From: Acidimicrobiia bacterium | GTDB lineage: Bacteria > Actinomycetota > Acidimicrobiia > Acidimicrobiales > AC-14 | Direction of reading: 5' to 3' | Assembly (NCBI GenBank): GCA_019244985.1 | Contig: JAFASB010000002.1 | Location: 1-17,292, forward strand | Length of the DNA stretch: 17,292 nucleotides | Part shown: positions 6,138 through 12,020 of the stretch, piece after piece | How the letters are laid out: each line of letters opens with the position of its first letter | How positions within the stretch are numbered: position 1 is the stretch's first letter | Position numbers and translations under genes: made by a program | Notes under the pieces: generated by a model | Database searches by the model: none | The model's input: only the letters and a program-made list of their open reading frames with translations | Told to the model about the DNA's origin: nothing

Positions 6138-6367
6138 CTCGGCCTGCTCGCGACAACGATCGGCCGACCCTGCGGCACTCGACAACGCGCGCACAGCATC
6201 GTGACCACGCCCCGGCGCGGGTCCCAGTCGAGGACGAACCCCTGACCGCCGCAGCAGCTCGAGCGCATGATCGCCCCCTGGCAGTCCTGCCGGTTGCAGT
6301 CGCACACGGGCAGGTCCTCGGCATACGCCGGCTTGTTGCTGCCCTCGATCTGCCCGCGTCGCGCCAT
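6134..6367 (-). CDS. Small Cys-rich protein
   Basis: 77 residues from ATG 6367, overlapping the upstream stop by one base (TGATG). It contains CDCNRQDC, SSCCGGQG and LCARC, seven cysteines in all, arranged as likely zinc knuckles, with a short strand segment (GFVLDWDP). Its stop overlaps the TTG of the methyltransferase, so the two are probably translated together. No family recognised. Confidence 0.6.
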   Translation of the reverse strand: MARRGQIEGSNKPAYAEDLPVCDCNRQDCQGAIMRSSCCGGQGFVLDWDPRRGVVTMLCARCRVPQGRPIVVASRPS

Positions 6368-6702
6368 CACGACCGCGCCGGCCAGTGCCATCGCCCGGGC
6401 GTCGGCTCGAACGCCGCCAGGTCGAGTGTTGGCTTCCACAGCACGTCGGTCCCCTCGAGGAACACCCGCCCGCTGATCCACTCCGGAACGTCGCCGGTGT
6501 CGCCGACGGCGACTATTAGCATCGGCAGAATCTGACCCTCCCCCGCCAGCCTGCCGATGTGCGCCTGCGCGCCCTCCGGCCAGTGGCCCGACGACATGCG
6601 AGCGGCGATCGATGCCGGGGAGGTCCGGCGTCTGTTCACGACCGCGGCGTCTAAAGAATCGAGGGTGTAGAGAACGATCCGTCCCGGGGTGGGTACCTGC
6701 AT
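6367..6702 (-). CDS. Hypothetical beta-rich protein
   Basis: 111 residues from ATG 6702, with a clear AAGGAG site 9 bases upstream, one of the best ribosome sites in this operon. It starts with a strand-like segment (GRIVLYTLDS), has a helical middle and another hydrophobic strand (ILPMLIVAVGDTG), then VPEWISGRVFLEGTDVLWKP. The layout resembles a small SH3- or OB-like domain, but I cannot assign a family. Ends in a TGATG overlap with the next gene. Confidence 0.6.
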   Translation of the reverse strand: MQVPTPGRIVLYTLDSLDAAVVNRRRTSPASIAARMSSGHWPEGAQAHIGRLAGEGQILPMLIVAVGDTGDVPEWISGRVFLEGTDVLWKPTLDLAAFEPTPGRWHWPARS

Positions 6703-6713
6703 CCGTGGCTCCT

Positions 6714-7283
6714 TCACGCGGCACGCTCGGGCATCAAGTCGAGCTCGAAGCCGGTCGCGTGCTTGATCTTGTCGAGCGCCCGCGACTCCACCTGGCGCAC
6801 CCGCTCGCGTGTGACGTTCGTCGCCTGGGCGATCGCCTCGAGCGTCACGCCGCCGCGGTCGGCCACGTCGAGCGCACATGTCTCCGCCATCTCCCACACC
6901 TCGAGGTGAGGGGCAGTGAACCGGATCGCTCCCGTCTCCGGGTTGACGTCGAGGTAAAGGTGATGCGCGCAACGGACCCACGGACAGGGCCGCAACCCGT
7001 CGAGGCACTCGCCGCGGGTTCGGGGGCGCTGCGCGTCGGCGGGCAGCTCGAGCAGCTCGCCGGCGGCCCGCTCCGCTCGACTGAGCCGCGGGTTCCCGAT
7101 CGTCTTCCCGCGCACGCGGCCGTCGTGCGCCTCGCCGATGCTCCGGCGCGCCGCCTCGAGGACTGGCGGCGTCGGCAGATCATCAGCCTGCTCGACGTCG
7201 TTCGCCGGCGTCGCCGACGCCTGGTGCGACGCCAGGTAGCCGTCGGGATCGAAGCGCGCGATGTAGTCGTCGGGGTCGAACAT
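6714..7283 (-). CDS. Sigma-factor region 4-like DNA-binding protein
   Basis: 189 residues from ATG 7283, 3 bases after the stop of the upstream gene. The C-terminal part carries a helix-turn-helix at about 146-174 (TLEAIAQATNVTRERVRQVESRALDKI), with the RERVRQVE(x)RAL string seen in region 4.2 of sigma-70 factors. Before it lies a segment with CPWVRCAHHLYLDV. Regions 2 and 3 of a sigma factor are absent, so it is not a full sigma. It may bind -35-like elements or act as a regulator of the phage transcription programme (inference). The N-terminal 90 residues are polar and repetitive (DPDDYIARFDPDGYLA). Confidence 0.75.
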   Translation of the reverse strand: MFDPDDYIARFDPDGYLASHQASATPANDVEQADDLPTPPVLEAARRSIGEAHDGRVRGKTIGNPRLSRAERAAGELLELPADAQRPRTRGECLDGLRPCPWVRCAHHLYLDVNPETGAIRFTAPHLEVWEMAETCALDVADRGGVTLEAIAQATNVTRERVRQVESRALDKIKHATGFELDLMPERAA

Positions 7284-7286
7284 CGG

Positions 7287-7838
7287 TCACCCACCGTTGA
7301 TCGCCAGGATCTTCGACGCCCGCGGGTCGCTCGGGTTCGCCTTCGCCCACGCGACGGCGCGCGCGTGCTCGTCACCGTCGACAGCCGGCCGCGCAGCGGG
7401 GCCCGCGGCGCGCGGGCGCGGGCGCTGCCACATCGCGGGGCCGACCTTGTCGATCTCGCCACGCAACGCCAGGCGCTGAAGCGCGACGTTCACCTGGGCC
7501 CGGGCGTTTGGACCCTGTATTCCAAGCCCTTCCGCTATCGCCAGCGTCGAACGGGCTTCTGCGGAGGGCAGCCAGGCAAGGATCCGCTCGGGCACCGACG
7601 CCTCCGTCGCCGCCCGGCGCGGCTTCGGCGGAGCCGCGGCTGTTGACGCCGGCGCCCTCTTTGGAGCCCGCGGCTTGCCCGGGGTCGACAGTACCCGCTC
7701 GAGGACCTGCTGCGCCTCGCGCGCCTGCCGCTCCGCCGTCTCGCGGATGCGTTCAACGAGATCGTCGTACTCGCTGCGCAGCTCCTCGAGCCGCGTCGCC
7801 ATCGCTTCCAGGGTGTCGGTCTTCGGCTTGCGCGGCAT
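7287..7838 (-). CDS. Coiled-coil plus winged-helix-like protein
   Basis: 183 residues from ATG 7838. Residues about 8-50 form a charged coiled coil (LEELRSEYDDLVERIRETAE). A basic Pro/Ala linker follows, and then about 82-135 reads as a winged helix (VPERILAWLPSAEARSTLAIAEGLGI, NVALQRLALRGEIDKVGPAMWQR), with a closing strand-turn-strand that resembles a wing. A dimeric DNA-binding regulator is the best reading. It lies between the serine recombinase and the sigma-like gene with 3-base gaps, so all three are probably co-expressed. Exact family not recognised. Confidence 0.6.
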   Translation of the reverse strand: MPRKPKTDTLEAMATRLEELRSEYDDLVERIRETAERQAREAQQVLERVLSTPGKPRAPKRAPASTAAAPPKPRRAATEASVPERILAWLPSAEARSTLAIAEGLGIQGPNARAQVNVALQRLALRGEIDKVGPAMWQRPRPRAAGPAARPAVDGDEHARAVAWAKANPSDPRASKILAINGG

Positions 7839-7841
7839 TGG

Positions 7842-8501
7842 TCACCCCCCCAGAGCCCGCGCGAGCGTCGCCGGCGACCAGGGGCGTTCCTCGCGCCATT
7901 GGCCGTTGGCGAGCGCTCGCGCAGGCTGAACGTGTCCCTCGCGCGCAAGGTGGCGCGAGATGGTCGGCCAGCCCAGACCGCTCTCGCGGAGCTCGCGCGC
8001 CAGGCGGCGCGCGTTGTCTGGTACCCGTTCGTGCGGGCGACCGATATGCTTTCCCCGGGCGCGGGCGGCGCTCTGGCCCTCCATGGCGAGCTCGCCGTAG
8101 AGGTCCCGCTGCAGCTCGTCGACGGCCGCCAGCACCACGAACGTGAACCGGCCGATGGCGGTCGTCGTGTCGACGATCTCGCCCATCATCTTCAGCACGA
8201 CCAGGTCGACGCGCAGCTCGCGGAAGCGGCGCACCAACGTAAGGATCTCCTCGACGCTGCGCCCCAGCCGCGACAACGTCTGAACGCACACGACGTCGAC
8301 GTCGCCGGCGTTCACTGCCGCCTGCATGCGTAGGAGCTCCGGCCGGTCGAATTTCGCGCCGGAGATGCGATCGTGCCCCTCGCCGGCGATCGTCCAGGTC
8401 CTGCGGACCGCGTACGCGCGCAGCTGCTCGAGCTGCCGCTCGGGCGAGGCGTCCTGCGAGCGCTTGTTCGTCGAGGCCCGCGCGTAGAGCCAGGCCTTCA
8501 T
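7842..8501 (-). CDS. Serine recombinase (resolvase/invertase family)
   Basis: 219 residues from ATG 8501, in an ATGA overlap with the upstream stop. The catalytic N-terminal domain shows Arg8 and the nucleophile Ser10 (YARAST), then DRISGAKFDRPEL and LSRLGRS with Arg78 and Arg81. The long E helix follows (VLAAVDELQRDLYGE), then ARARGKHIGRPH leading to a C-terminal DNA-binding helix-turn-helix (ESGLGWPTISRHL). Length and layout fit small resolvases and invertases, not large serine integrases. Likely roles are resolving dimers of a circular genome or inverting a segment. Integration is better explained by the tyrosine enzyme at 9540. Confidence 0.85.
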   Translation of the reverse strand: MKAWLYARASTNKRSQDASPERQLEQLRAYAVRRTWTIAGEGHDRISGAKFDRPELLRMQAAVNAGDVDVVCVQTLSRLGRSVEEILTLVRRFRELRVDLVVLKMMGEIVDTTTAIGRFTFVVLAAVDELQRDLYGELAMEGQSAARARGKHIGRPHERVPDNARRLARELRESGLGWPTISRHLAREGHVQPARALANGQWREERPWSPATLARALGG

Positions 8502-8635
8502 TGCCAGCACCAGTGCGCCAGCAAGGCACCGAGCAGCATCCCGATCGGCACCCACACGTTCGAGCCTGCCCAAAAACCCCGACGCTGGCCGGTGCGAAAT
8601 CCGTCCGAGTAATAGGACGCCGGGTCGAACCTCAC
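8498..8635 (-). CDS. 45-residue single-TM peptide
   Basis: Starts at GTG 8635 in a GTGA overlap with the stop of the upstream gene and ends in an ATGA overlap with the recombinase. It has an N-terminal polar part (RFDPASYYSDGFRTGQRR) and one membrane helix (VWVPIGMLLGALLAHWCW) reaching the C-terminus. The double overlap supports it as a real coding unit despite its size. Function unknown. Confidence 0.55.
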   Translation of the reverse strand: MRFDPASYYSDGFRTGQRRGFWAGSNVWVPIGMLLGALLAHWCWQ

Positions 8636-8982
8636 GTCGACACCGGCAGGATGAACACCAGCGCCCGGTAATTGCCGCCCGGTAGCTTGATCGGCTCGCG
8701 CACGTCCATCATCCGAACGAGCTGCTGGCCGCTGGACATCAGCTCGAGGGAATAGAGAGCGCTCCGCCCCCACGGGTCGGGGACGCTGAACGTTGCTGAA
8801 CAGGCAACCGTTGCCCGCTCGAGGAGATCGGTCGCTCGCTCGGGAACGCTCGGCATCGCCGCTGCGATCTCGGCCGCGTCCTCCTTCGCCTGCGCGACGG
8901 CGCTTTCCACGCGTGCCGCCGCCGCCGCGGCCGCCTCGTCGATTATGGCCCGGGGGTCGTATCGTCCCTTGAGAGACGGCAT
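8632..8982 (-). CDS. Hypothetical protein with helical N-terminus and beta-rich C-terminus
   Basis: 116 residues from ATG 8982, sharing one base with the upstream stop (TGATG). Residues about 12-60 are Ala-rich and helical (AIIDEAAAAAAARVESAVAQ), a likely coiled coil. The second half is strand-rich (VACSATFSVPDPWGRSALYSLEL, NYRALVFILPV). A helical stalk with a beta head would fit a virion or surface protein, but it lies in an operon of regulators, so the role is open. Confidence 0.55.
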   Translation of the reverse strand: MPSLKGRYDPRAIIDEAAAAAAARVESAVAQAKEDAAEIAAAMPSVPERATDLLERATVACSATFSVPDPWGRSALYSLELMSSGQQLVRMMDVREPIKLPGGNYRALVFILPVST

Positions 8983-9221
8983 CAGCTCGTCACCTGCAGC
9001 TGCGGCACGAGGATGTTGCTCGGCTCGTCCTCGGCGATGAAGGGCAGCCCCGCCCACGTCCGCTGACCGCCGGTCGGCAGCTTCTCGACGACCACCATGG
9101 TCGGCGACGCCTGGAAGGCGATGACGTTGGGGCCGTCGATCTGGACTGCGTCCCCGATGACGGGGAACACGGTGACGCGCGTGATCCGGGAGTTGCGCGT
9201 CTGCGGGGGCTGTGGCGGCAT
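8982..9221 (-). CDS. Hypothetical beta-rich protein, first gene of the leftward operon
   Basis: 79 residues from ATG 9221; GTG 9230 would add three residues, but the GGAAGGG ribosome site lies too close to it and is well placed for the ATG. The product is rich in Val, Ile, Pro and Thr, with alternating strand patterns (ITRVTVFPVIGDAVQI, MVVVEKLP, NILVPQLQV) and no membrane helix. It opens a run of 13 minus-strand genes, so the promoter should lie just to its right. No family recognised. Confidence 0.6.
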   Translation of the reverse strand: MPPQPPQTRNSRITRVTVFPVIGDAVQIDGPNVIAFQASPTMVVVEKLPTGGQRTWAGLPFIAEDEPSNILVPQLQVTS

Positions 9222-9262
9222 GGCGATCACCCTTCCACGACCCCGCTGCGCCCTTCAACACA

Positions 9263-9292
9263 CCACCCCCTACATGTTGTAGGTGTGGTTTT
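9263..9292 (+). terminator. Hairpin followed by a short T run
   Basis: The core is a perfect 6-bp stem CCTACA/TGTAGG with a 3-base loop (9269-9283), extended after a small internal loop by CCAC/GTGG (9263-9266 and 9285-9288) and followed by TTTT. It would terminate rightward transcription or act as a palindromic operator. The stop codon of the doubtful minus-strand frame lies in the stem. Confidence 0.35.
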
Positions 9293-9435
9293 GTCGCACC
9301 CCAGGCGTGTGCGCGAGCGCCACGCACGTGACGGTCCGCGGCGGCACACCGACGGTGTCGGTCGACGCGGCGCGAAAGAAGTTGACCGCCGCCGGCGCCC
9401 GATCAACGTTTGCGACCTCGCAAAACGAAACGGCC

Positions 9436-9461
9436 CCGGAGTTGCTGTTACACAACTGCGG
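9436..9461. promoter_or_regulatory. Inverted repeat upstream of the integrase
   Basis: Nine-base arms CCGGAGTTG and CAACTGCGG, with one mismatch and an 8-base loop, lie about 80 bases before the integrase start; a TTTT follows shortly after. It may be a repressor site for the divergent promoters or an attenuator. Seen directly; the function is inferred. Confidence 0.35.
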
Positions 9462-9539
9462 AGCCGATTTTCGCCCCCCGGCGCGTCGAGTCGCGAGCTC
9501 GCTGCGCTAGGTGACCTCACAACAGGAGCAAGCCCCGTT

Positions 9540-10526
9540 ATGAAGCTGTCTACAGCCTACCCCCGGCGTGCGCGTCGCGCTACACGCCCAACTGTGTATG
9601 TCCTGCTCGAGCGGCAGCTCGAGCACATCGACCGGCAGGTCGAGGCCGGCGCGCGCTCGCCGGCGACCCGCAACATGCAGCGCGACCACGTCGCCCGCCT
9701 GCGCCGCCTCCTGCCGCCGAACCTGCCCGCCGCGCACGTCGACCACGTTCGCCTGCAGCTGCTCGCGGACCGGCTCACGGCGGGCACGCGCGGCCGCCCC
9801 ATCAAGCCATGGTCGGTGGCCAAGATCCTGTCGACGCTGCATCAAGCGTTCTGGCGCGCGCACCGCCGCGGCGAGCTCGCCCGAATGCCGATCTTCCCGC
9901 TGATGAGCGGCACGCGACCGCGCCCCGCCGAGCGCATCCTCCGCACGTATGAGGAGCTGCGCCGCCTGCTTGAGCAGCTCCGCCCGTTCCGCGTGCTCTA
10001 CGTCGTCCTCAAGATCTGGACGGCGATGCGCGACGCGGACATCGTCCGCGCTGTCTGGGGCGACTTCGACCTCGTCCGGCTGCGGATGGTCATTCGCTCG
10101 ACAAAGACGCGACGGCCCCCGGTCGAAATGACGATGCCGCGGCCGCTGGTCGAGGCGTTGCGCGCCGAGCTGCGCCGGTTGCGGCGCAAGCCCAGCCCCC
10201 TCGATCCGGTCGTTCGGCCCTGGCCGGGCCGCTCGCTCGATCTCGCGCGCGCGTGCATCCGCGCCGGGCTGCCGCCGCTGCGCTCGACTGACCTCCGCCA
10301 CACGTCGCTGTCCTGGCTGACGCGCGAGATCGGCATCACGCCGGCGACGGCGCGGTTCGGAGGGCATAGCCAGGCCGTGCAGGAGAGGTTCTATGTGCAC
10401 GCGCGGCGCCCCGAGCTGGACAGGCTCGCGCCGGAGCTTGCCTCGATCGTGAAGGAACGGCGGCGGACGCCCACGCCGGCGAACGACAACGGGCGCGCGC
10501 CGACGCGCCGGAGGGGTGTCGCGTGA
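9540..10526 (+). CDS. int: Tyrosine recombinase (phage integrase)
   Basis: 328 residues from ATG 9540 with AGGAG 13 bases upstream; the frame is open back to 9285, but that part is Arg-rich and lacks protein character. An N-terminal SAM-like core-binding domain (about 15-115) precedes the catalytic domain. Visible catalytic positions are Arg164 (TAMRDADI), Lys189 (STKTRR), Arg253 (TDLRHTSLSWL), His276 (GGHS) and the nucleophile Tyr285 (ERFYVHA). The first His of the usual HxxR box is Thr250 here. A tRNA-fragment attP lies about 1.1 kb downstream. The stop overlaps the lipoprotein GTG (GTGA), so both are co-translated. Confidence 0.88.
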   Translation: MKLSTAYPRRARRATRPTVYVLLERQLEHIDRQVEAGARSPATRNMQRDHVARLRRLLPPNLPAAHVDHVRLQLLADRLTAGTRGRPIKPWSVAKILSTLHQAFWRAHRRGELARMPIFPLMSGTRPRPAERILRTYEELRRLLEQLRPFRVLYVVLKIWTAMRDADIVRAVWGDFDLVRLRMVIRSTKTRRPPVEMTMPRPLVEALRAELRRLRRKPSPLDPVVRPWPGRSLDLARACIRAGLPPLRSTDLRHTSLSWLTREIGITPATARFGGHSQAVQERFYVHARRPELDRLAPELASIVKERRRTPTPANDNGRAPTRRRGVA

Positions 10527-11191
10527 CCCTTAACCCGCTGGCCAAAGGTTCGATTGTGGTCCTCGTAATGTTGGCGGCCGCCTGCTCGCAGAAGGGGCAT
10601 CCGCTCGCCGACGCCGGCGCCGTGGTCGAGACGGACGCGAAGGATTTACGCCCAGCGGACGTAAACTCCTTTGAAGGCGGCGACGACGGGCCTGCCGGCC
10701 ACCAACACCTCGACGCGCCAACCGATGCCAGCGTTGATGCGCCCTCCCTCGACGCGCCCTCCGTCGACGTCGCGGTCGACGCGCCGGCGCCAGAACCTGA
10801 CGCCTTCGTCGTCGATGCCGGCGTCCCGGAGGCGCTCGCTTGCAACCCGGTCACTTCAGAGGGCTGCGCCGAACGATCCAATTGCGCGGTGTTCTGCGAC
10901 GGTGGCGTTCAGTGCGTGCCGTCGACGCCCGGCGCAGGCCAGGGCGCGCCGTGCTCAGCCACGTCGCGCGACGATTCGATGTGTGATCGTGGTTTCGCGT
11001 GCGTCGGCACGACGGTCGACGGAGGTGCCGCCGGGTTCTGTCTACGCTTCTGCTTCCACGGACAGAATGACTGCCCGGACGGCACCGTCTGCGACTTCTT
11101 CGGTCAGACCAGCTCATGCGATCGCTCGCAAGTGATCGTTGGCAACACCTCCGTCGGCTACTGCCGACCCCGCCCGTCGCCACCGCCGTAA
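10523..11191 (+). CDS. Cys-rich lipoprotein coupled to the integrase
   Basis: 222 residues from GTG 10523, overlapping the integrase stop. The signal peptide is short and hydrophobic (IVVLVMLAAAC), with the lipidated Cys at position 21. An Asp/Ala/Pro-rich linker follows (about 44-103, repeats of the kind DAPSLDAPSVD), then a domain with 14 cysteines (GFACVGTT, CPDGTVCDFF), an even number that fits disulphides. This design, lipobox plus Asp/Ala linker plus Cys-rich domain, is common in myxobacterial surface lipoproteins. In a phage it would be a lysogenic-conversion gene, perhaps blocking superinfection (inference). Being tied to int suggests it may be made whenever int is. Confidence 0.75.
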   Translation: MTLNPLAKGSIVVLVMLAAACSQKGHPLADAGAVVETDAKDLRPADVNSFEGGDDGPAGHQHLDAPTDASVDAPSLDAPSVDVAVDAPAPEPDAFVVDAGVPEALACNPVTSEGCAERSNCAVFCDGGVQCVPSTPGAGQGAPCSATSRDDSMCDRGFACVGTTVDGGAAGFCLRFCFHGQNDCPDGTVCDFFGQTSSCDRSQVIVGNTSVGYCRPRPSPPP

Positions 11192-11248
11192 CCGCAACAA
11201 CTTCGAAGGTGATCCCGCTCGCAAGATCCGATAGGAATGATCCGCTCG

Positions 11249-11313
11249 CCGGTGGTGTCACCCACGGCGCGAGCGGCAGGACCGAACCACCAACGTCCCT
11301 CAAGGAGGAGTCC
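11249..11313. repeat. Imperfect direct repeat, copy 1
   Basis: Contains CGGTGGTGTCACCCAC, then an exact CCGAACCACCA (11282-11292), then GGAGGA. The same three blocks in the same order recur at 11565-11616, so the small gene between them is flanked by two related sequences. Copy 1 also includes the right arm of a larger GC hairpin (CCGCTCG at 11242 with CGAGCGG at 11270) and the ribosome site of the six-codon frame at 11315. Confidence 0.5.
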
Positions 11314-11314
11314 C

Positions 11315-11335
11315 ATGCACAGAGGCCGCCCATGA
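11315..11335 (+). CDS. Six-codon leader peptide frame (MHRGRP)
   Basis: The strong AAGGAGG at 11302 is spaced for ATG 11315, not for the following gene. The frame it opens has six codons and stops at TGA 11333-11335, overlapping ATG 11332 of the next gene (ATGA). That makes a translated leader coupled to the downstream gene. It is too short to judge by composition; the evidence is the ribosome site and the exact overlap. Confidence 0.45.
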   Translation: MHRGRP

Positions 11336-11553
11336 TGGCGATCCGCGAAGTGGCGCCGTTCGATGCGCTCAAGTCGAAGTCTCCGCCGCAGTGCCTGATC
11401 TGCGGCGAATACGACCGAGCCACCTTCGTTCACCTCGACCACGATGACGACGAGGGCGGGCTCGCTCGCGCGACCTACCACGTCGACTGCATCGAGCAGC
11501 TGCACCGGTCGACCGCGGACGCGCGGGTGAAAGCGAGGGCCGCCCAGAAATGA
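11332..11553 (+). CDS. Small Cys/His protein, possible zinc finger
   Basis: 73 residues from ATG 11332 (a second ATG follows at 11335). It has QCLICGEYD, then VHLDHDDDEGG and YHVDCIEQL, a Cys2 knuckle followed by His/Cys pairs that could bind one zinc ion. Its shape recalls small treble-clef domains, but HNH catalytic residues are not clear. It has no ribosome site of its own and seems to depend on the six-codon frame just upstream. It is followed by a GC hairpin. Function unknown. Confidence 0.6.
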   Translation: MMAIREVAPFDALKSKSPPQCLICGEYDRATFVHLDHDDDEGGLARATYHVDCIEQLHRSTADARVKARAAQK

Positions 11554-11557
11554 AAGC

Positions 11558-11587
11558 GCCCCGCCGGTGTGTCACCACCGACGGGGC
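11558..11587 (+). terminator. GC-rich hairpin after the small zinc-finger gene
   Basis: GCCCCG and CGGTG pair with CACCG and CGGGGC around a 6-base loop, with one mismatch: 11 base pairs starting 5 bases after the stop codon. A TTTTT occurs only at 11609, so it is not a textbook intrinsic terminator, but its position between the integrase unit and attP suits one. It overlaps repeat copy 2. Confidence 0.5.
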
Positions 11588-11622
11588 AGCCAGCGAGCCG
11601 AACCACCATTTTTGGAGGACTC
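11565..11622. repeat. Imperfect direct repeat, copy 2
   Basis: CGGTGTGTCACCACCG, exact CCGAACCACCA (11598-11608) and GGAGGA (11614-11619) repeat the order of copy 1 at 11249, on the other side of the small zinc-finger gene. No gene starts from this GGAGGA, so copy 2 looks like a duplicated leader. Confidence 0.45.
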
Positions 11623-11632
11623 GCGGGCTTTG

Positions 11633-11678
11633 TGGGCGCAGTAGGAATCGAACCTACAGCCAACGGATTAAGAGTCCA
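11633..11678 (-). other. attP: 3' part of tRNA-Lys(CTT), probable attP identity segment
   Basis: On the minus strand, 46 bases read as the 3' part of a tRNA: anticodon loop CTCTTAA with anticodon CTT (11672-11670), the 3' strand of the anticodon stem, a variable loop, a perfect T arm (GTAGG, TTCGATT, CCTAC at 11657-11641), the 3' acceptor strand TGCGCCC and discriminator A. The matching 5' acceptor strand GGGCGCA and a D arm are absent, so it is not a working tRNA gene. Tyrosine integrases commonly use exactly this segment, so that integration restores the host tRNA. CCA is not encoded. Confidence 0.8.
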
Positions 11679-11690
11679 ATCAAATCCGTT
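11662..11690. other. Core-type inverted repeat of attP
   Basis: Perfect 8-base arms AACGGATT (11662-11669) and AATCCGTT (11683-11690) flank 13 bases containing the CTT anticodon. One arm is the tRNA anticodon stem and loop edge; the other belongs to the phage side. This is the layout of paired integrase core sites around the strand-exchange region. Confidence 0.7.
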
Positions 11691-11768
11691 AGTTCACGGT
11701 TCGGGCCTAGTAGGTAAATCGATCCTCTGCTCCGCGCAAGCCCTCGGGTCCTCGACAGGAGGACCGAG

Positions 11769-12020
11769 ATGCGTACGCACGATACCACGTCCCGAGAGCC
11801 AAGTGTTCAGTATGTCTGCGCGCGTTGCTGCGCGGCGTTCAACCCGAACGACCAGCGCTGGCGCGGACCGATAGAGATCGTCGTCCTCGACCACGGCGGG
11901 CCGCCCCTCGATGCGCGGCCGGTCAATCTCGCCGAGTGGTCGCACCGCTGCCGCGACCTCGACAACGGCTACGCCGGTGTCAGTCCGCACGTCGGCACTC
12001 CGAAGCCGGTGGTGCGCTGA
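11769..12020 (+). CDS. Small Cys-containing protein, first gene of the right operon
   Basis: 83 residues from ATG 11769, with AGGAGG well placed 6 bases upstream. It has YVCARCCAAFNPND, a Cys knuckle typical of a zinc finger, then WRGPIEIVVLDHGG and WSHRCRDLD, giving a possible fourth ligand. It starts the right operon about 80 bases from attP, in which nearly every junction is an overlap. The stop overlaps the next ATG (TGATG). No family recognised. Confidence 0.65.
   Translation: MRTHDTTSREPSVQYVCARCCAAFNPNDQRWRGPIEIVVLDHGGPPLDARPVNLAEWSHRCRDLDNGYAGVSPHVGTPKPVVR

Larger units (their letters stand above)
9222..9539. other. Divergent control region between the leftward operon and the integrase
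   Basis: 318 bases with no convincing gene. It separates 13 leftward genes from the rightward integrase unit, so it must hold at least two promoters and the likely lysogeny switch. No clear consensus -35/-10 pair stands out. Two hairpins are described separately. A minus-strand frame from TTG 9455 to TAG 9270 (61 residues, SGAVSFCEVANVD...) has protein-like composition but no ribosome site; it may be a remnant or a small unlisted gene. Confidence 0.5.

Noticed and set aside
5365..6324. Long minus-strand frame overlapping the methyltransferase in another frame
   Set aside because: The methyltransferase frame carries DPPY and FPGTG and a coupled start; this frame is Arg-rich low-complexity shadow.
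7842..8501. Large serine integrase as the integration enzyme
   Set aside because: At 219 residues it lacks the long recombinase and zinc-ribbon domains of large serine integrases, and a tRNA attP suits the tyrosine integrase.
9270..9455. 61-codon minus-strand gene starting at TTG
   Set aside because: Protein-like composition, but there is no ribosome site and the stop sits in a hairpin; kept only as a note in the control region.
9285..9539. N-terminal extension of the integrase
   Set aside because: The extension is Arg-rich without domain character and crosses both hairpins; ATG 9540 has AGGAG upstream.
11633..11710. Complete tRNA-Lys gene
   Set aside because: No 5' acceptor strand or D arm can be found on the 5' side of the anticodon; only the 3' part fits a tRNA.
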